The translations under genes were made by a program, and so were the position numbers. A model generated the notes under the pieces. It saw nothing but the letters and a program-made list of their open reading frames with translations, was not told the DNA's origin and ran no database searches. Source: Thiohalocapsa sp963695445 (GTDB lineage: Bacteria > Pseudomonadota > Gammaproteobacteria > Chromatiales > Chromatiaceae). From it: a DNA stretch of 64,000 nucleotides. The stretch is from assembly GCA_963695445.1 (NCBI GenBank), contig CAVOGV010000003.1, positions 50,817 through 114,816 of the forward strand, given 5' to 3'. Shown here in pieces: positions 47,171 through 56,945 of the stretch (positions are counted from its first letter, which is position 1; every line of letters starts with the position of its first letter).

Positions 47171-47461
47171 ACAATTGGGTCCGGTGTGAAAGGCGAGTTT
47201 CGAGTTTCGAGTTTCGAGTGAGTACGAGGTTCTGACTGCCCGCTATTGAGGCGATGCCGCAGGTGGACGAGAGCGCGTGGCCTTGACGTTCAACCAGTGC
47301 ATTCACTTCAGGTGGGCCAAGCGCCGAGGACCCAGGGCCGCTGTTCAGCGCCGTTGCGCACGAGCGGCCCGAGGCGCTCGGCCCTTGGCCCTTCGTGCTT
47401 TAAGCAATTGGTGCCATCACGGCTCCTAGCCACTAGCAACTCGCAACTCGCCACTGCCAAT
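47171..47461. other. Gene-free stretch with repeats
   Basis: Holds heptamer units (GTTTCGAGTTTCGAG at 47195-47222, AACTCGCAACTCGCCACTG near 47440) and the family C repeat copy at 47306-47402 (GTGGGCCAAGCGCCGAGG to GCTCGGCCCTTGGCCC). No gene is supported. Confidence 0.55.
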
Positions 47462-48337
47462 TCAATGCTCCCTACTGTTGGCACCCGCCGGCACCACGGA
47501 GTCGGCAAACAGTTGATGGGCGTCGACGGCGTCGAAGGCGTAGTCGCGGTTGCAGAACTCGCAGGTCACCTCGACGCTGCCCTGCTCGGCGATGATCGCA
47601 TCGACCTCCTGACGGCCGATGCCCCGCAGCGTGTCGGCGATGCGTCCGCGGGAGCAATCGCAACGAAATGCCACGGGTTCCGGCTCGAACAGGCGCACGT
47701 CTTCCTCATGGAACAACCGGCGCAGCAGTTGCTCCACCGGCAGGGTCAGCAGCTCCTGATCGGTGACGGTATCCGCGAGCATCGTCGTGCGGTTCCAGCC
47801 GTCCTCATCCTCGCTGTCGCCGGGCATGCGCTGCAGCATCAGCCCGACGGCGCGATGCCCGTCGACGGCCAGCCACAGCCGCGTCGGCAATTGCTCGGAA
47901 TGACCGAAGTACGCCTCGATGGCGGCGCCAAGTCCGCCGCCTTCCAACGGCACGATGCCCTGATAGCGCTCGCCACGGGTCGGATTGAGCGTCAGCACCA
48001 GATGGCCCTCACCAAACAGTTGTCTGAGGTCGCCATGGGGAACCTCGCCGTCCCAACGGGCCAGGCCGCGCACGGTGCGCTTGTGGGTACCCTGGGCAAC
48101 CAGCGTCCGCAGCGGTCCTTCGCCCTGGGCTTGCAGAATCAGCGAGCCCTCGAACTTGAGCGTGGCGGTTAGTAGCAGCACCGCGGCCATGGCCTCGCCG
48201 AGGGGGCGCTGCACCGGACCGGGGTACGGGTGGCGCTCCAGCACGGCGCGAAAGCTGGCGTCCAGCCGCACCAGTTCGCCACGCACGCCGAGGCGTTCAA
48301 ACAGGAAACGATGCAGGCTGTCGGGATGGTTGCTCAT
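47462..48337 (-). CDS. hslO: Redox-regulated chaperone Hsp33
   Basis: 291 residues: RPLGEAMAAVLLLTATLKFE, RGLARWDGEVPHGDLRQLFG, and the zinc-binding cysteines FRCDCSRGRIADTL and VTCEFCNRDYAFD at the C-terminus. Oxidation opens the Cys cluster and activates the chaperone. It is divergent from the glycine-zipper lipoprotein gene. Confidence 0.9.
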   Translation of the reverse strand: MSNHPDSLHRFLFERLGVRGELVRLDASFRAVLERHPYPGPVQRPLGEAMAAVLLLTATLKFEGSLILQAQGEGPLRTLVAQGTHKRTVRGLARWDGEVPHGDLRQLFGEGHLVLTLNPTRGERYQGIVPLEGGGLGAAIEAYFGHSEQLPTRLWLAVDGHRAVGLMLQRMPGDSEDEDGWNRTTMLADTVTDQELLTLPVEQLLRRLFHEEDVRLFEPEPVAFRCDCSRGRIADTLRGIGRQEVDAIIAEQGSVEVTCEFCNRDYAFDAVDAHQLFADSVVPAGANSREH

Positions 48338-48621
48338 GGGTAAAATCAGGGTTGTTCAGGGCACCGGGTAGCGTACGCGCGGCTGCCGGGTTGGCCGGTC
48401 GTGACGCTGCCCCGATTCGAGTAAGACCTCGAATCTGCGCAAACGTCAGCGCGCTGGCCGACATTGTGCCAGTCGTCGAAGATAAAGGAACTGCCGATCC
48501 GCACGGCAGTCGACAGGGTGCGGCTGTTGTCGAGGATATGCAACAGTAACAGCCGGGCCCCGCTATGCGCTGAACAGTTTCTCTTCTGAACCCAAGCCAT
48601 CGCATCGTCAGAGGTAATCCG

Positions 48622-49077
48622 ATGTCAACGCAAGCATTTGTTCGCTGCAAGCATAACCAGCCGACACGCCGTTTCCGGTTCGGCACGGGCCTGATGGTCC
48701 TGCTGACGGCGGCGCTGATGGTCACCGGCTGCGGCGCCACACGGCCAGTCATCTACCAAGGCGGCCCCGCCGCCAAGCAGGATATCGACGACTGCATGCG
48801 CCTCGCACGTCAGGGCGGTGCCGATGCGAGCAAGGGCGGCGAAGTCGTGCGCGATACCGCCACCGGCGCCGCAATGGGCGCCGCGGCGACTGGCGTTTAC
48901 GGTGCCGTGCGCGGATACAGCGACGTCGGCAATCGCACCGCGGCCGGCGCCGCAGCCGGTGCCGCGGTTGGATTGATCCGCGGCGGCGTCAAAGCCAGTG
49001 AACCCAGCAGCACCTTCAAGAGCTACGTGAACCGCTGCCTGCGAGAACGCGGCCACGATGTCGTGGGTTGGAACTGA
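48622..49077 (+). CDS. Glycine-zipper lipoprotein
   Basis: Signal and lipobox LLTAALMVTGCGATRP, then an Ala/Gly zipper (DTATGAAMGAAATGVYGAVR, AAGAAAGAAVGLIRGG) like those of the Glycine_zipper family that span or contact the outer membrane. 151 residues. Function unknown. The stretch 48338-48621 between hslO and this gene holds no supported gene; a minus-strand open frame there reads like a chance fragment. Confidence 0.7.
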   Translation: MSTQAFVRCKHNQPTRRFRFGTGLMVLLTAALMVTGCGATRPVIYQGGPAAKQDIDDCMRLARQGGADASKGGEVVRDTATGAAMGAAATGVYGAVRGYSDVGNRTAAGAAAGAAVGLIRGGVKASEPSSTFKSYVNRCLRERGHDVVGWN

Positions 49078-49305
49078 GGCGCGTTGTTGCAAGGATGCAC
49101 CGCGCCATCGCGCCGCGCGGGACAGCAGCACCGCGTTGGCGCAGTGTTGTGCAGAATTGGTGCGCGAAGCTGTTACGACTCGTAACTTTCTAAGCAAAAA
49201 AGAAAAAAAGTGTAACGATCGGGTATTTTAAGGCATTTCCACCTTGCTAAGTATTTAAGCAACTACTAATATTACCTCCAGTAACGTTGTATGGAGGATA
49301 CACGC

Positions 49306-49500
49306 ATGTTGCCTTTTGCCATTGGTCTCACACTTGCTGTTGGCTTCGGTCTGCTGACCGGTTCCATCTACGGCGTCGAGAGTCTGTTCAGCGAACCCTG
49401 GATCATGTTGGTGCTCTGGGGGCTGGTGACCGGCCCCGCGCTGATGACGTTCGCAACGTCCCGGTCGCGAGGCCTCAGATCCGGCCGGTGTGATCGCTGA
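49306..49500 (+). CDS. Small membrane protein, 64 residues
   Basis: ATG at 49306 follows TGGAGGA. The protein is two hydrophobic helices (LPFAIGLTLAVGFGLLTGSI, WIMLVLWGLVTGPALMTFA) with a short basic tail. Upstream is an AT-rich leader (about 150 bases). No family was recognised; it may be a real small protein because of the ribosome-binding site and composition. Confidence 0.5.
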   Translation: MLPFAIGLTLAVGFGLLTGSIYGVESLFSEPWIMLVLWGLVTGPALMTFATSRSRGLRSGRCDR

Positions 49501-49606
49501 GCATGCCCCAGCGCGCACTGGCACCGGACGAGTAAGACGTCGCAAGGCGCTGCCCTAGACCGACAAGTGCCGACGCACGCTGCACGACCTGAGCGCGGTT
49601 TATGCC

Positions 49607-49633
49607 TTTCGCGCTTTCGCGTGTTTCGTAGTT
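49607..49633. repeat. Family E half element
   Basis: CTTTCGCGCTTTCGCGTG and TTTCGTAGTT match one arm of 37985-38076. It lies in the gap before sdhB. Confidence 0.5.
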
Positions 49634-49691
49634 CAGCCGGGAATCTAGTAGCGCCGACTGGAGGGAGCACTCCGGCAGCGCCGTCGGCCGC

Positions 49692-50505
49692 TCAGGCGTT
49701 ACCGAACAGGTCCTTCAGCAATTGCACCGTGGTCTGCCGGCCCAGTTCACCGATCGCGGTGGTCAGCGGTATCTCCTTCGGGCAGACGCGGACACAGTTT
49801 TGCGCGTTGCCGCAGTCGCTCAAGCCCCCGTCACCCATGATGGCGTGCAGTCGCTCGGACCGGTCGTAGTGGCCGGTGGGGTGGGCATTCATGAGCCTGA
49901 CTTGGGCGAGCGGCGCAGGGCCGACGAAGCTGCGATCGTCGCTTCGATCGCCAGCCGGATTGTCGGACAGACTGCCGAGCTGACTGCCAAATTGGGGGCA
50001 AGCGGCCATGCAGCAGCCGCAGCTCATGCAGCGGCTGTAGAGATAGTTGGCGGCCCAGTCCGCGGGGGACAGACGCGGAGCGCGCTCGTGGATATCCCAG
50101 GGGCCGTCGATGCGCACCCACGCCTTGACGCGTTTGAGGTTCTCCAGCAAGCGCGAACGGTCCACCATGAGGTCCCGCACCACCGGGAACTTGGGCAGCG
50201 GCTCCAGCCGGATCGGCGCTTCCAGGTCGTCGATCAGCGCCGAGCAGGCCGGCTGCGGCTTGCCGTTGATCAGCATGGCGCAGGCGCCGCACACCTCTTC
50301 CATGCAGTTGTGCTCGAAGGCCACCGGGTCGACCCGCGCGCCGTCGACGGTGATCGGCCGCTCGCGCAGGTCCATCAGCACCGAGACGACATTGGCACCC
50401 GGGTGAACCGGTACCTCGAAGCTGTTGCCAATAGGATTTCCCGCCTGGCTGATCCTGACGACGGATGCGCAGCTCGACAGTGGTGCCTTTGCTTGTGTCG
50501 CTCAT
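49692..50505 (-). CDS. sdhB: Succinate dehydrogenase/fumarate reductase iron-sulfur subunit; one frame break
   Basis: Starts STKGTTVELRIRRQDQPGG-like at 50505; the frame breaks near 50410 and then continues MDLRERPITVDGARVDPVAF. Clusters: 2Fe-2S in CMEEVCGACAMLINGKPQPA, 4Fe-4S in CMSCGCCMAACPQF, 3Fe-4S in CGNAQNCVRVCPKEIP. The type follows B. subtilis and epsilonproteobacterial SdhB rather than the E. coli enzyme. It ends the sdhC-sdhA-sdhB cluster. Confidence 0.87.
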
Positions 50506-50522
50506 GTCATCAACCTATTGGG

Positions 50523-50566
50523 GAAGGGCCGAGGGCGCATGATCTCGGCCCCTCGGCCCTCTCTTC
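50523..50566. repeat. GGGCCGAGGGC repeat
   Basis: Inverted GAAGGGCCGAGGGC and GGCCCCTCGGCCCTCTC between sdhA and sdhB. Confidence 0.45.
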
Positions 50567-50574
50567 AACGATAA

Positions 50575-52465
50575 TCACGCGGTTGTTCCGGCTGCAGCAG
50601 ACTCAGGTCCACCGGCTCGAAACCGATGCGCGGTCCGTCCGGGCCGTGATCGGCGACGGTGGTCTTCAGCCAGTCGCTCGTTCTTGGCCTTCCATTGTTC
50701 CCGATAGGCCTCGAATTCCGGGTCGCCGGGGTATTTGTCCGCCGGCATCGGGAGCTCGAACGCGGGCTTGTAGTGGGCGCCGCGGCATTCGTCCCGCGCA
50801 CGCGCGCTGGCGGTGATGACCTGGGCGAGCTTGACCATGTCGAACACCTGGCGCGCGTGGGCCAGGCTCTGGTTGGCCCAGGTGTTGTTGTCCGACAGAT
50901 CGAGCCGTGAGAAGCGCTGCTCCAGCTCCGTCAGCGCACCGGCCGCGGCATCGAGTTCCGCGTTGTCTCGCACGACACCGACCTTGGCCGTCATCAGCGC
51001 GCCGAGTTCGTGGTGCAGTCTGTAGGGGTTCTGATCGCCGCTCGAGCGCATGAAGCGCTGGTTGATGTCGGCCTGGCGCGCGACCTCGGCGTCGAAGGCC
51101 TCCGGCCGGCACGCGTCTCGGCCGCCGTCTCGAGCCCCGCCAGATAGCTGGTCACGGCCTCACCGGCGACGCGCCCGGAGTAGGACGCCGACAGCAACGA
51201 GTTGGCGCCGAGCCGATTGGCGCCATGATAGGCATAGTCGCACTCGCCGCAGGCGTACAGGCCCGGAATGCTGGTGGCGTGGTTGCGCGGGCTGCCGGGC
51301 TTCATGCCGCCGCTGGTCTCGTCCTTCTCGAAGTCCACCCAGAGCCCGCCCATCGCGTAGTGCGCGGCCGGAAAGATCTCCATCGGCGCATCCAGCGGGT
51401 CTTGGCCTGCAAACTTGCGATAGATCGACAGGATCGCGCCGAGCCGGGTGGAGACGAAGTCGCGATCCAGATGGGTCAGGTCCAGATAGACCCGGTCTCG
51501 GTTCTCATCCGCGCCGCCGACGCCCAGCCCCAGCTCGCGGGTCACCTTCCAGATGGCACGCGAGGCGATATCCCGCGGCACCGTGTTGCCGTAGGCGGGA
51601 TACCAGTCCTCGAGGAAATAGAAGCGCTCCGATTCCGGGATGCGCAGCGGCGCGCGGCGATCGGCGGGGTCCTTCGGCACCCAGATGCGACCGCCCTCGC
51701 CGCGGGCGGCCTCTGACATCAGCCGGGTCTTGTCCTCCCCCAGCATGGCCGTCGGGTGAAACTGGAAGAACTCGGCGTTGGCGAAGCGCGCGCCCTGCTG
51801 ATAGACGCGGCTCGCGGCGGCACCGGTGGAGTTGGTGGAGCAGGTGGTCTTGGGCGCGTAGATCTGGCCCAGCCCGCCGGTGGCGAGCACCACGGCGTCG
51901 GCGCGGAAGGCGCGCACCTCCAGGCTGCGCAGGTCCATCGCGACGATGCCGCGGCAGACGCCGTCGGCGTCCTTGACGATGGACAGGAACTCCCACCACT
52001 CGTGTTTCTCGACCTTGCCCTCGGTCTCCAGCCGGCGCACCTGCTGGTCGACGCCGTAGAGCAATTGCTGGCCGGTGCTGGCACCGGCGAAGCAGGTGCG
52101 CTTGTTCTTGACGCCGCCGAACAGGCGCTGGTCCAGCAGCCCCTCCGGCGTGCGCGAGAAGGTCACGCCCATGCGCTCGAAGGTGCGGATCAGCCCCGGC
52201 GCGTCCTCGCACATGGACTTGATCGGCGGCTGATTGGCCAGGTAGCTGCCGCCCTTGATGGTGTCGACGATGTGCTGCTGCACGCTGTCGTGCTGCCCTT
52301 CATGTCCAGCACCGCATTGATGCCGCCCTGCGCGCAGACCGAGTGCGAGCGCATCACCTCGAACAGCGAGAACAGCTGCACCCGATGGCCCGCCTCGGCG
52401 ATGGTCAGCGTCGTCCACAGGCCGCCGAGCCCGCCGCCGATGACGATGACCTGGCGCCCGCTCAT
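50575..52465 (-). CDS. sdhA: Succinate dehydrogenase/fumarate reductase flavoprotein subunit; three frame breaks
   Basis: From ATG at 52465: GRQVIVIGGGLGGLWTTLTI, the covalent FAD His region RSHSVCAQGGINAVLDM. Breaks near 52305 (a missing C in GCAGCACGAC), 51100 and 50682. The intact middle has STGQQLLYGVDQQVRRLETE, GGLGQIYAPKTTCSTNSTGA, HPTAMLGEDKTRLMSEAARG and GLYACGECDYAYHGANRLG. It lies between sdhC and sdhB. Breaks in a core respiratory gene favour sequence error. Confidence 0.88.
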
Positions 52466-53119
52466 AACACGGTCTCCAAACCAGGCGCGGTCAGAAAGCC
52501 GATCAGCCCATGCACGCCAAGCGCCGCGAGCAGCAGCCCGAACCCGGCGCAAAACCAGCCGAAGCGCCGCTGCGCCTCAGCGCTGGTCGTGAGCCCCCAG
52601 ACGATGGCCGCGGTGGACAAGCCGTTGGCCAGATGAAACACCGCCAGCAGCAGGCCCGCCAGATAGAGCGAGAACAGCATCGGTTGCGACAGCGCCGCCT
52701 GCATGTGACCGAACAGGTCGGCGCGGATGGCCGGATCGATGAGCCCGGCGATACGCGTCAGCCCGACGTGCAGCAGCAGAAACAGGATCAGGCCGATGCC
52801 GGAGAGGCGTTGCAGCCAGTAGAAGCGATTGCGCGCATAGTCGATAGCGCAACGGCTCCGCGCGACCGCTGCCGATAATGGCGAGCCCATAGCCGGCATG
52901 GAACAACAGCGGCAGCGCGATGAAGACGATCTCGATGACCGGCAGATAATTGAGCCCCTGCAACGCGCCGACGACCTGTTGGTTGAAGTGCTCGGCGCCC
53001 AGGCGCGACTGCGAGTTCTCCCACAGATGAAAGACCAGAAACGCACCGACAGGCACCAGCCCGACCAGCGAGTGCACGCGGCGCAACAGAAAATGGCGAT
53101 TGTCGATGGAAGCTGACAT
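52462..53119 (-). CDS. sdhC: Succinate dehydrogenase cytochrome b558 subunit; one frame break
   Basis: ATG at 53119: SIDNRHFLLRRVHSLVGLVP, VIEIVFIALPLLFHAGYGLA; after a break near 52850, FYWLQRLSGIGLILFLLLHV and SLYLAGLLLAVFHLANGLST. This is the single, five-helix cytochrome b558 of type-B enzymes, carrying two haems. The stop overlaps the sdhA start (ATGA). Confidence 0.85.
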
Positions 53120-53317
53120 GGCGGCCCGCCGGGTAACGATCTCTTGAGCATAGCCGCTGAATCGAAGGGCATTCTTGACCGATCTCACTTTATTCGAATT
53201 TCGCAATAAACTTATTCCATCTTTGGCGCTCGCCTGTTGGGCCTCGCCCCGCTCGCCACCGACGCCGGACTATGGCAGGATCAATTTCCCGATCACCGAC
53301 GTGGAGATAGGCCCACG

Positions 53318-54520
53318 ATGCGACTAGGAATCGACCGCCTGCTTGCCGAGGGCGAACTACGCAGACCGCTGCAAGGCCGTCGCGTCGCGCTGCTAGGCCA
53401 CCCCGCCTCCGTCAACCACGTCGGACGCCATTCGCTCGACGCGCTGATGGCCCTCGGCGGGCTCGATATCACCGCCGCCTTCGGCCCGCAACACGGCATG
53501 CGCGGCGAGAAGCAGGACAACATGGTGGAGTCCGGCGATTACACCGACCCGCTGCACGGCATACCGGTGTTCAGCCTGTACGGCAACGTGCGCTATCCCA
53601 CCGACGCCATGCTGGACACCTTCGACGTGCTGCTGGTGGACTTGCAGGATATCGGCACCCGAATCTACACCTATGTGACCACCTTGGCCTATGTGCTGGA
53701 GGCCTGCGCCAACCACGGCAAGGCGGTCTGGGTGCTGGACCGGCCCAACCCAGTCGGACGGCCAATCGAGGGCAGTATCCTCGAACGCGGTTGGGAGAGC
53801 TTCGTCGGTGCCGGGCCGCTGATCATGCGACACGGACTGACGCTGGGCGAGCTTGCCGGCTGGCTGGCCAAGCAAAAGGGGCTCGACCTAGAGTTGGTTG
53901 TCATGCAGATGGAAGGCTACGATCCGGATGCCGGCCCCGGCTACGGCTGGCCGCGCGATGAGATTCCATGGGTCAATCCGAGCCCGAATGCCTCCAGCCT
54001 AAACATGGCCCGCTGCTTCCCGGGGACGGTACTGCTGGAGGGCACGACGCTTTCCGAGGGCCGCGGAACCACGGTCCCGCTGGAGGTCATGGGCGCGCCG
54101 GAGATCGATATCTGTCGACTGCTCAAACGCATGGAGTCGCTGCAGGCGGAATGGATGCAAGGCGCCCTGGTGCGGTGTTGCGGCTTCGAACCCACGTTCC
54201 ACAAGCATCAGGGTCGGCTTTGCCACGGTATCCAGATTCACACCGACAGTATTCATTACCAGCATCGCCGTTTCACACCTTACCGGCTCACCGCGCTACT
54301 ACTGAAGGCACTGCGCCAGGAATACCCCGACTTCGTCATCTGGCGCGACTTCGCTTACGAATACGAGACCGAGCGTCTCGCCATCGACCTGCTCACCGGC
54401 GGTACCTTCCTGCGCGAATGGATCGACGACAATACCGCGGAGCCAGCCGACCTGGACGATCGGCTGACGCCGGACGAGACCCTGTGGCGCGAGCAGCGCC
54501 GGCCGTTCCTATTGTACTGA
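53318..54520 (+). CDS. DUF1343 protein, NamZ-like exo-beta-N-acetylmuramidase
   Basis: 400 residues: LLGHPASVNHVGRHSLDAL, DVLLVDLQDIGTRIYTYVTT, LDRPNPVGRPIEGSILERGW, EGTTLSEGRGTTVPLEVMGA. The motifs fit the NamZ family that cuts MurNAc from peptidoglycan ends (family knowledge). No signal peptide is seen, so a cytosolic recycling role is possible. It is convergent with the aldolase gene. Confidence 0.8.
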   Translation: MRLGIDRLLAEGELRRPLQGRRVALLGHPASVNHVGRHSLDALMALGGLDITAAFGPQHGMRGEKQDNMVESGDYTDPLHGIPVFSLYGNVRYPTDAMLDTFDVLLVDLQDIGTRIYTYVTTLAYVLEACANHGKAVWVLDRPNPVGRPIEGSILERGWESFVGAGPLIMRHGLTLGELAGWLAKQKGLDLELVVMQMEGYDPDAGPGYGWPRDEIPWVNPSPNASSLNMARCFPGTVLLEGTTLSEGRGTTVPLEVMGAPEIDICRLLKRMESLQAEWMQGALVRCCGFEPTFHKHQGRLCHGIQIHTDSIHYQHRRFTPYRLTALLLKALRQEYPDFVIWRDFAYEYETERLAIDLLTGGTFLREWIDDNTAEPADLDDRLTPDETLWREQRRPFLLY

Positions 54521-54526
54521 CGGAAC

Positions 54527-55543
54527 TTAGACTTCGGAGACGACCTTGTCGTAAAAGGCGAGGAAGTCGTCCGGGGTCGGACCCTCGCGCCATTCGATGG
54601 CGGAACGCGGATGCTGATTAAGCTGACCGGTGATGTTGTACGGCACCATCGGTCCCCATTCGATCTCGTTGCGCAAGGGCATGATGTGATGCTGGATTAC
54701 GTCGATGATCGGGCGCACGTCGAACTTGGGGTTACGCAGGAAGCCGAGCAGCAGCTCGGTATGGCAGTTGCCGGCACCACGCCCAAAGCCGTAGATAGTG
54801 GAGTCGACCCGATTGCAGCCGAGAATGATCGCCTCGATGGTGTTGGCGAAGGCCAGCTGTAGGTTGTTGTGGGCATGGATGCCGACTTCCTTGCCGGTGC
54901 CGGCCATGGCCGCCGCATACTTATGGTAGAGACGGTCGATCTGTTCACGGTAGAGATAGCCGAAGCTGTCAACGATGACCATGGTACTGGCGGGCGTGTC
55001 GGCGACCGCCTCGAGCACGGTGTCGATCTCCTCTTCGGTGATGTTGGAGATCGCCATCAGGTTGGCGGTGGTCTCGTAGCCCAATTCGGAGGCGTGGCGG
55101 ATCATATCCACTGCCTCTGACACCTGGTGGGCGTAGAAGGCGACGCGAATCATGCTCAGCGGGCTGTCGGCGGCCGGCACGATCTCGGTCTCCCAGTCGC
55201 TCTTGCCGGCATCGGCCATGGCTGCAAGTTTGAGCCCGGTGGCGTCGACGTCGTGATCGCCGACCACGCGTCGCAGGTCAGCCTCGTCGCAATGGCGCCA
55301 GGGCCCGAACTTCTCGACCGGGAAGGTCTTCTTCGAGTTCTTGTAGCCGATTTCCATGTAATCGACGCCGGCAGCGACGCAGGCGTCGTAAACGGCGCGG
55401 ACGAAGCTGTCGCTGAACTGGTGGGAATTGACCAGCCCGCCGTCACGGATGGTGCAATCGAGCACCTTGAGTTCCGGCCGGTAGGTGATCCATGGGGCCT
55501 TTTGGGGCGCCTTCTCTGGCGTTTGCTGGGCCTGGTCTGACAT
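54527..55543 (-). CDS. HMGL-like aldolase (4-hydroxy-2-oxovalerate aldolase type)
   Basis: A TIM-barrel metal-dependent enzyme: VLDCTIRDGGLVNSHQFSD (metal-binding Asp), AGVDYMEIGYKNSKK, VGIHAHNNLQLAFANTIEAI (His ligands), DSTIYGFGRGAGNCHTELLL. Family members act on oxovalerate or related keto acids; the substrate here is not known. The C-terminal DUF-type tail typical of true DmpG is short. 338 residues. Confidence 0.78.
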   Translation of the reverse strand: MSDQAQQTPEKAPQKAPWITYRPELKVLDCTIRDGGLVNSHQFSDSFVRAVYDACVAAGVDYMEIGYKNSKKTFPVEKFGPWRHCDEADLRRVVGDHDVDATGLKLAAMADAGKSDWETEIVPAADSPLSMIRVAFYAHQVSEAVDMIRHASELGYETTANLMAISNITEEEIDTVLEAVADTPASTMVIVDSFGYLYREQIDRLYHKYAAAMAGTGKEVGIHAHNNLQLAFANTIEAIILGCNRVDSTIYGFGRGAGNCHTELLLGFLRNPKFDVRPIIDVIQHHIMPLRNEIEWGPMVPYNITGQLNQHPRSAIEWREGPTPDDFLAFYDKVVSEV

Positions 55544-55664
55544 CTCGTTCTCCGCGCTGATCGTTAACGGGACATTTTGACCGCTTTGCCTGAGCGGGGG
55601 CATTGTCGCCGATCAGCTAACAGGGACAACAATGCCATCATCTCGCGATTGCGGATCGTTGCCT

Positions 55665-56885
55665 TCATGCCTTGTCCGAGCGGTTGTCGAGTTGGGCCTG
55701 CAATAGGTCGCCGAAGGTGCCGAGTCCAGGTCCAGAGCCAGATCCGCTGTCATCGCGGGGTTTGGACTGCATATCCTCGGCGCTGAGCGGTGCATTGGCC
55801 GGATTCAGGGTGAGGCCAATCCGGCGTCGTTCGGGCTCCACCACCAGCACCGTGGCCTGTACTTGCTGACCGCTGCTGACGATCTCGTCGGGGTGGTTGA
55901 TGCGACGGTCCGCGCCAAGCTCGCTGATGTGCACCATGCCCTCGATACCCGGCTCGAGTTCGACAAAGGCACCAAAGGGCTGCGTGCGGGTGATCTTGCC
56001 CCCGACCTGGGTGCCGGGGCGATAGCGGTCGGCGGCGTCGGACCAGGGGTTCTTTGCGAGCGCGCGAATGGACAGGGAAATCTTTTCCGGGCGCTTTGGG
56101 TTGTCGGTCTGCTCGACGCGCAGCACGACCACCTCGACCTCCTGCCCCAACTGCAACACCTCTTGCGGGTGGCCGACGCGACCGAGTGCCAACTCGCTGA
56201 TGTGCACCATGCCCTCGACACCGCCCAGATCGATGAAGGCGCCGAAGTCCTTCATGCCGGTCACGGTGCCGGTCATGACCGCGCCTTCCTTAAGCTGCTC
56301 GCGCGTCTCGGTGGCGCGGGCGGCCTGCTCTTGTTCGAGCAAAACACGCCGTGAGACGACCATGTTGAGCCGTCGACCGCCCTCAAACTTGGTAATACGG
56401 AACGCGCAGCGCTCACCCACCAGGCTACCCAGGTCTTCGATAAAGCGAATATCCGCTTGCGACGCCGGGCAGAAGGCGCGATGGCCGCCAATCTGGACCT
56501 CCAGCCCACCTTTGGTGGTACCGGTAATGTGGCCCTCCACCGGCAGGCCCTGCTGGTAGGCTGCCTCCAGTTCCTCGCCACCATGAAGGTGCTTGCCATG
56601 GCGGTTACCGAGGATCACTGCACCGGTCTCAGCGTCGATGCTGGCGACCACGGCGCTCAGTTCGTCGCCGGCCTGGACGGAAACGGTGCCATCTTCACCG
56701 CGCAGGTTCTCGATATCCATACTCGCCTCGGCCTTGCCACCGAGGTCGACGAAGACCTGCTCAGCACCCACCGAAATGATGGTTCCCTTCACCTGGTCAC
56801 CGACCCTGGGCAAGGTTGCCGCAACGGCCTGTTCGGTCTTTTCCAGCTCCCGAAGCAGGGCCTCGAAATCGTTGTCGTCTGTCAT
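55665..56885 (-). CDS. S1 RNA-binding repeat protein
   Basis: Four S1-like repeats: GTIISVGAEQVFVDLGGKAE; EGHITGTTKGGLEVQIGGHR; GTVTGMKDFGAFIDLGGVEG with VHISEL; GKITRTQPFGAFVELEPGIE with VHISEL. Residues 1-40 and the C-terminal tail (Ser/Gly/Asp rich) are outside the repeats. It is shorter than ribosomal protein S1 (about 406 against 557 residues) and likely binds RNA. The role is unknown. Confidence 0.82.
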   Translation of the reverse strand: MTDDNDFEALLRELEKTEQAVAATLPRVGDQVKGTIISVGAEQVFVDLGGKAEASMDIENLRGEDGTVSVQAGDELSAVVASIDAETGAVILGNRHGKHLHGGEELEAAYQQGLPVEGHITGTTKGGLEVQIGGHRAFCPASQADIRFIEDLGSLVGERCAFRITKFEGGRRLNMVVSRRVLLEQEQAARATETREQLKEGAVMTGTVTGMKDFGAFIDLGGVEGMVHISELALGRVGHPQEVLQLGQEVEVVVLRVEQTDNPKRPEKISLSIRALAKNPWSDAADRYRPGTQVGGKITRTQPFGAFVELEPGIEGMVHISELGADRRINHPDEIVSSGQQVQATVLVVEPERRRIGLTLNPANAPLSAEDMQSKPRDDSGSGSGPGLGTFGDLLQAQLDNRSDKA

Positions 56886-56945
56886 GCTGTCGTGGCCTGT
56901 CAACGGGCCGGTCCGGTCTTGAAGCGGATGCACATGCTCGAAGTG

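Noticed and set aside
48346..48600. Minus-strand open frame of 84 residues between hslO and the glycine-zipper gene
   Set aside because: No ribosome-binding site, no recognisable domain, and overlapping promoter space of two divergent genes.
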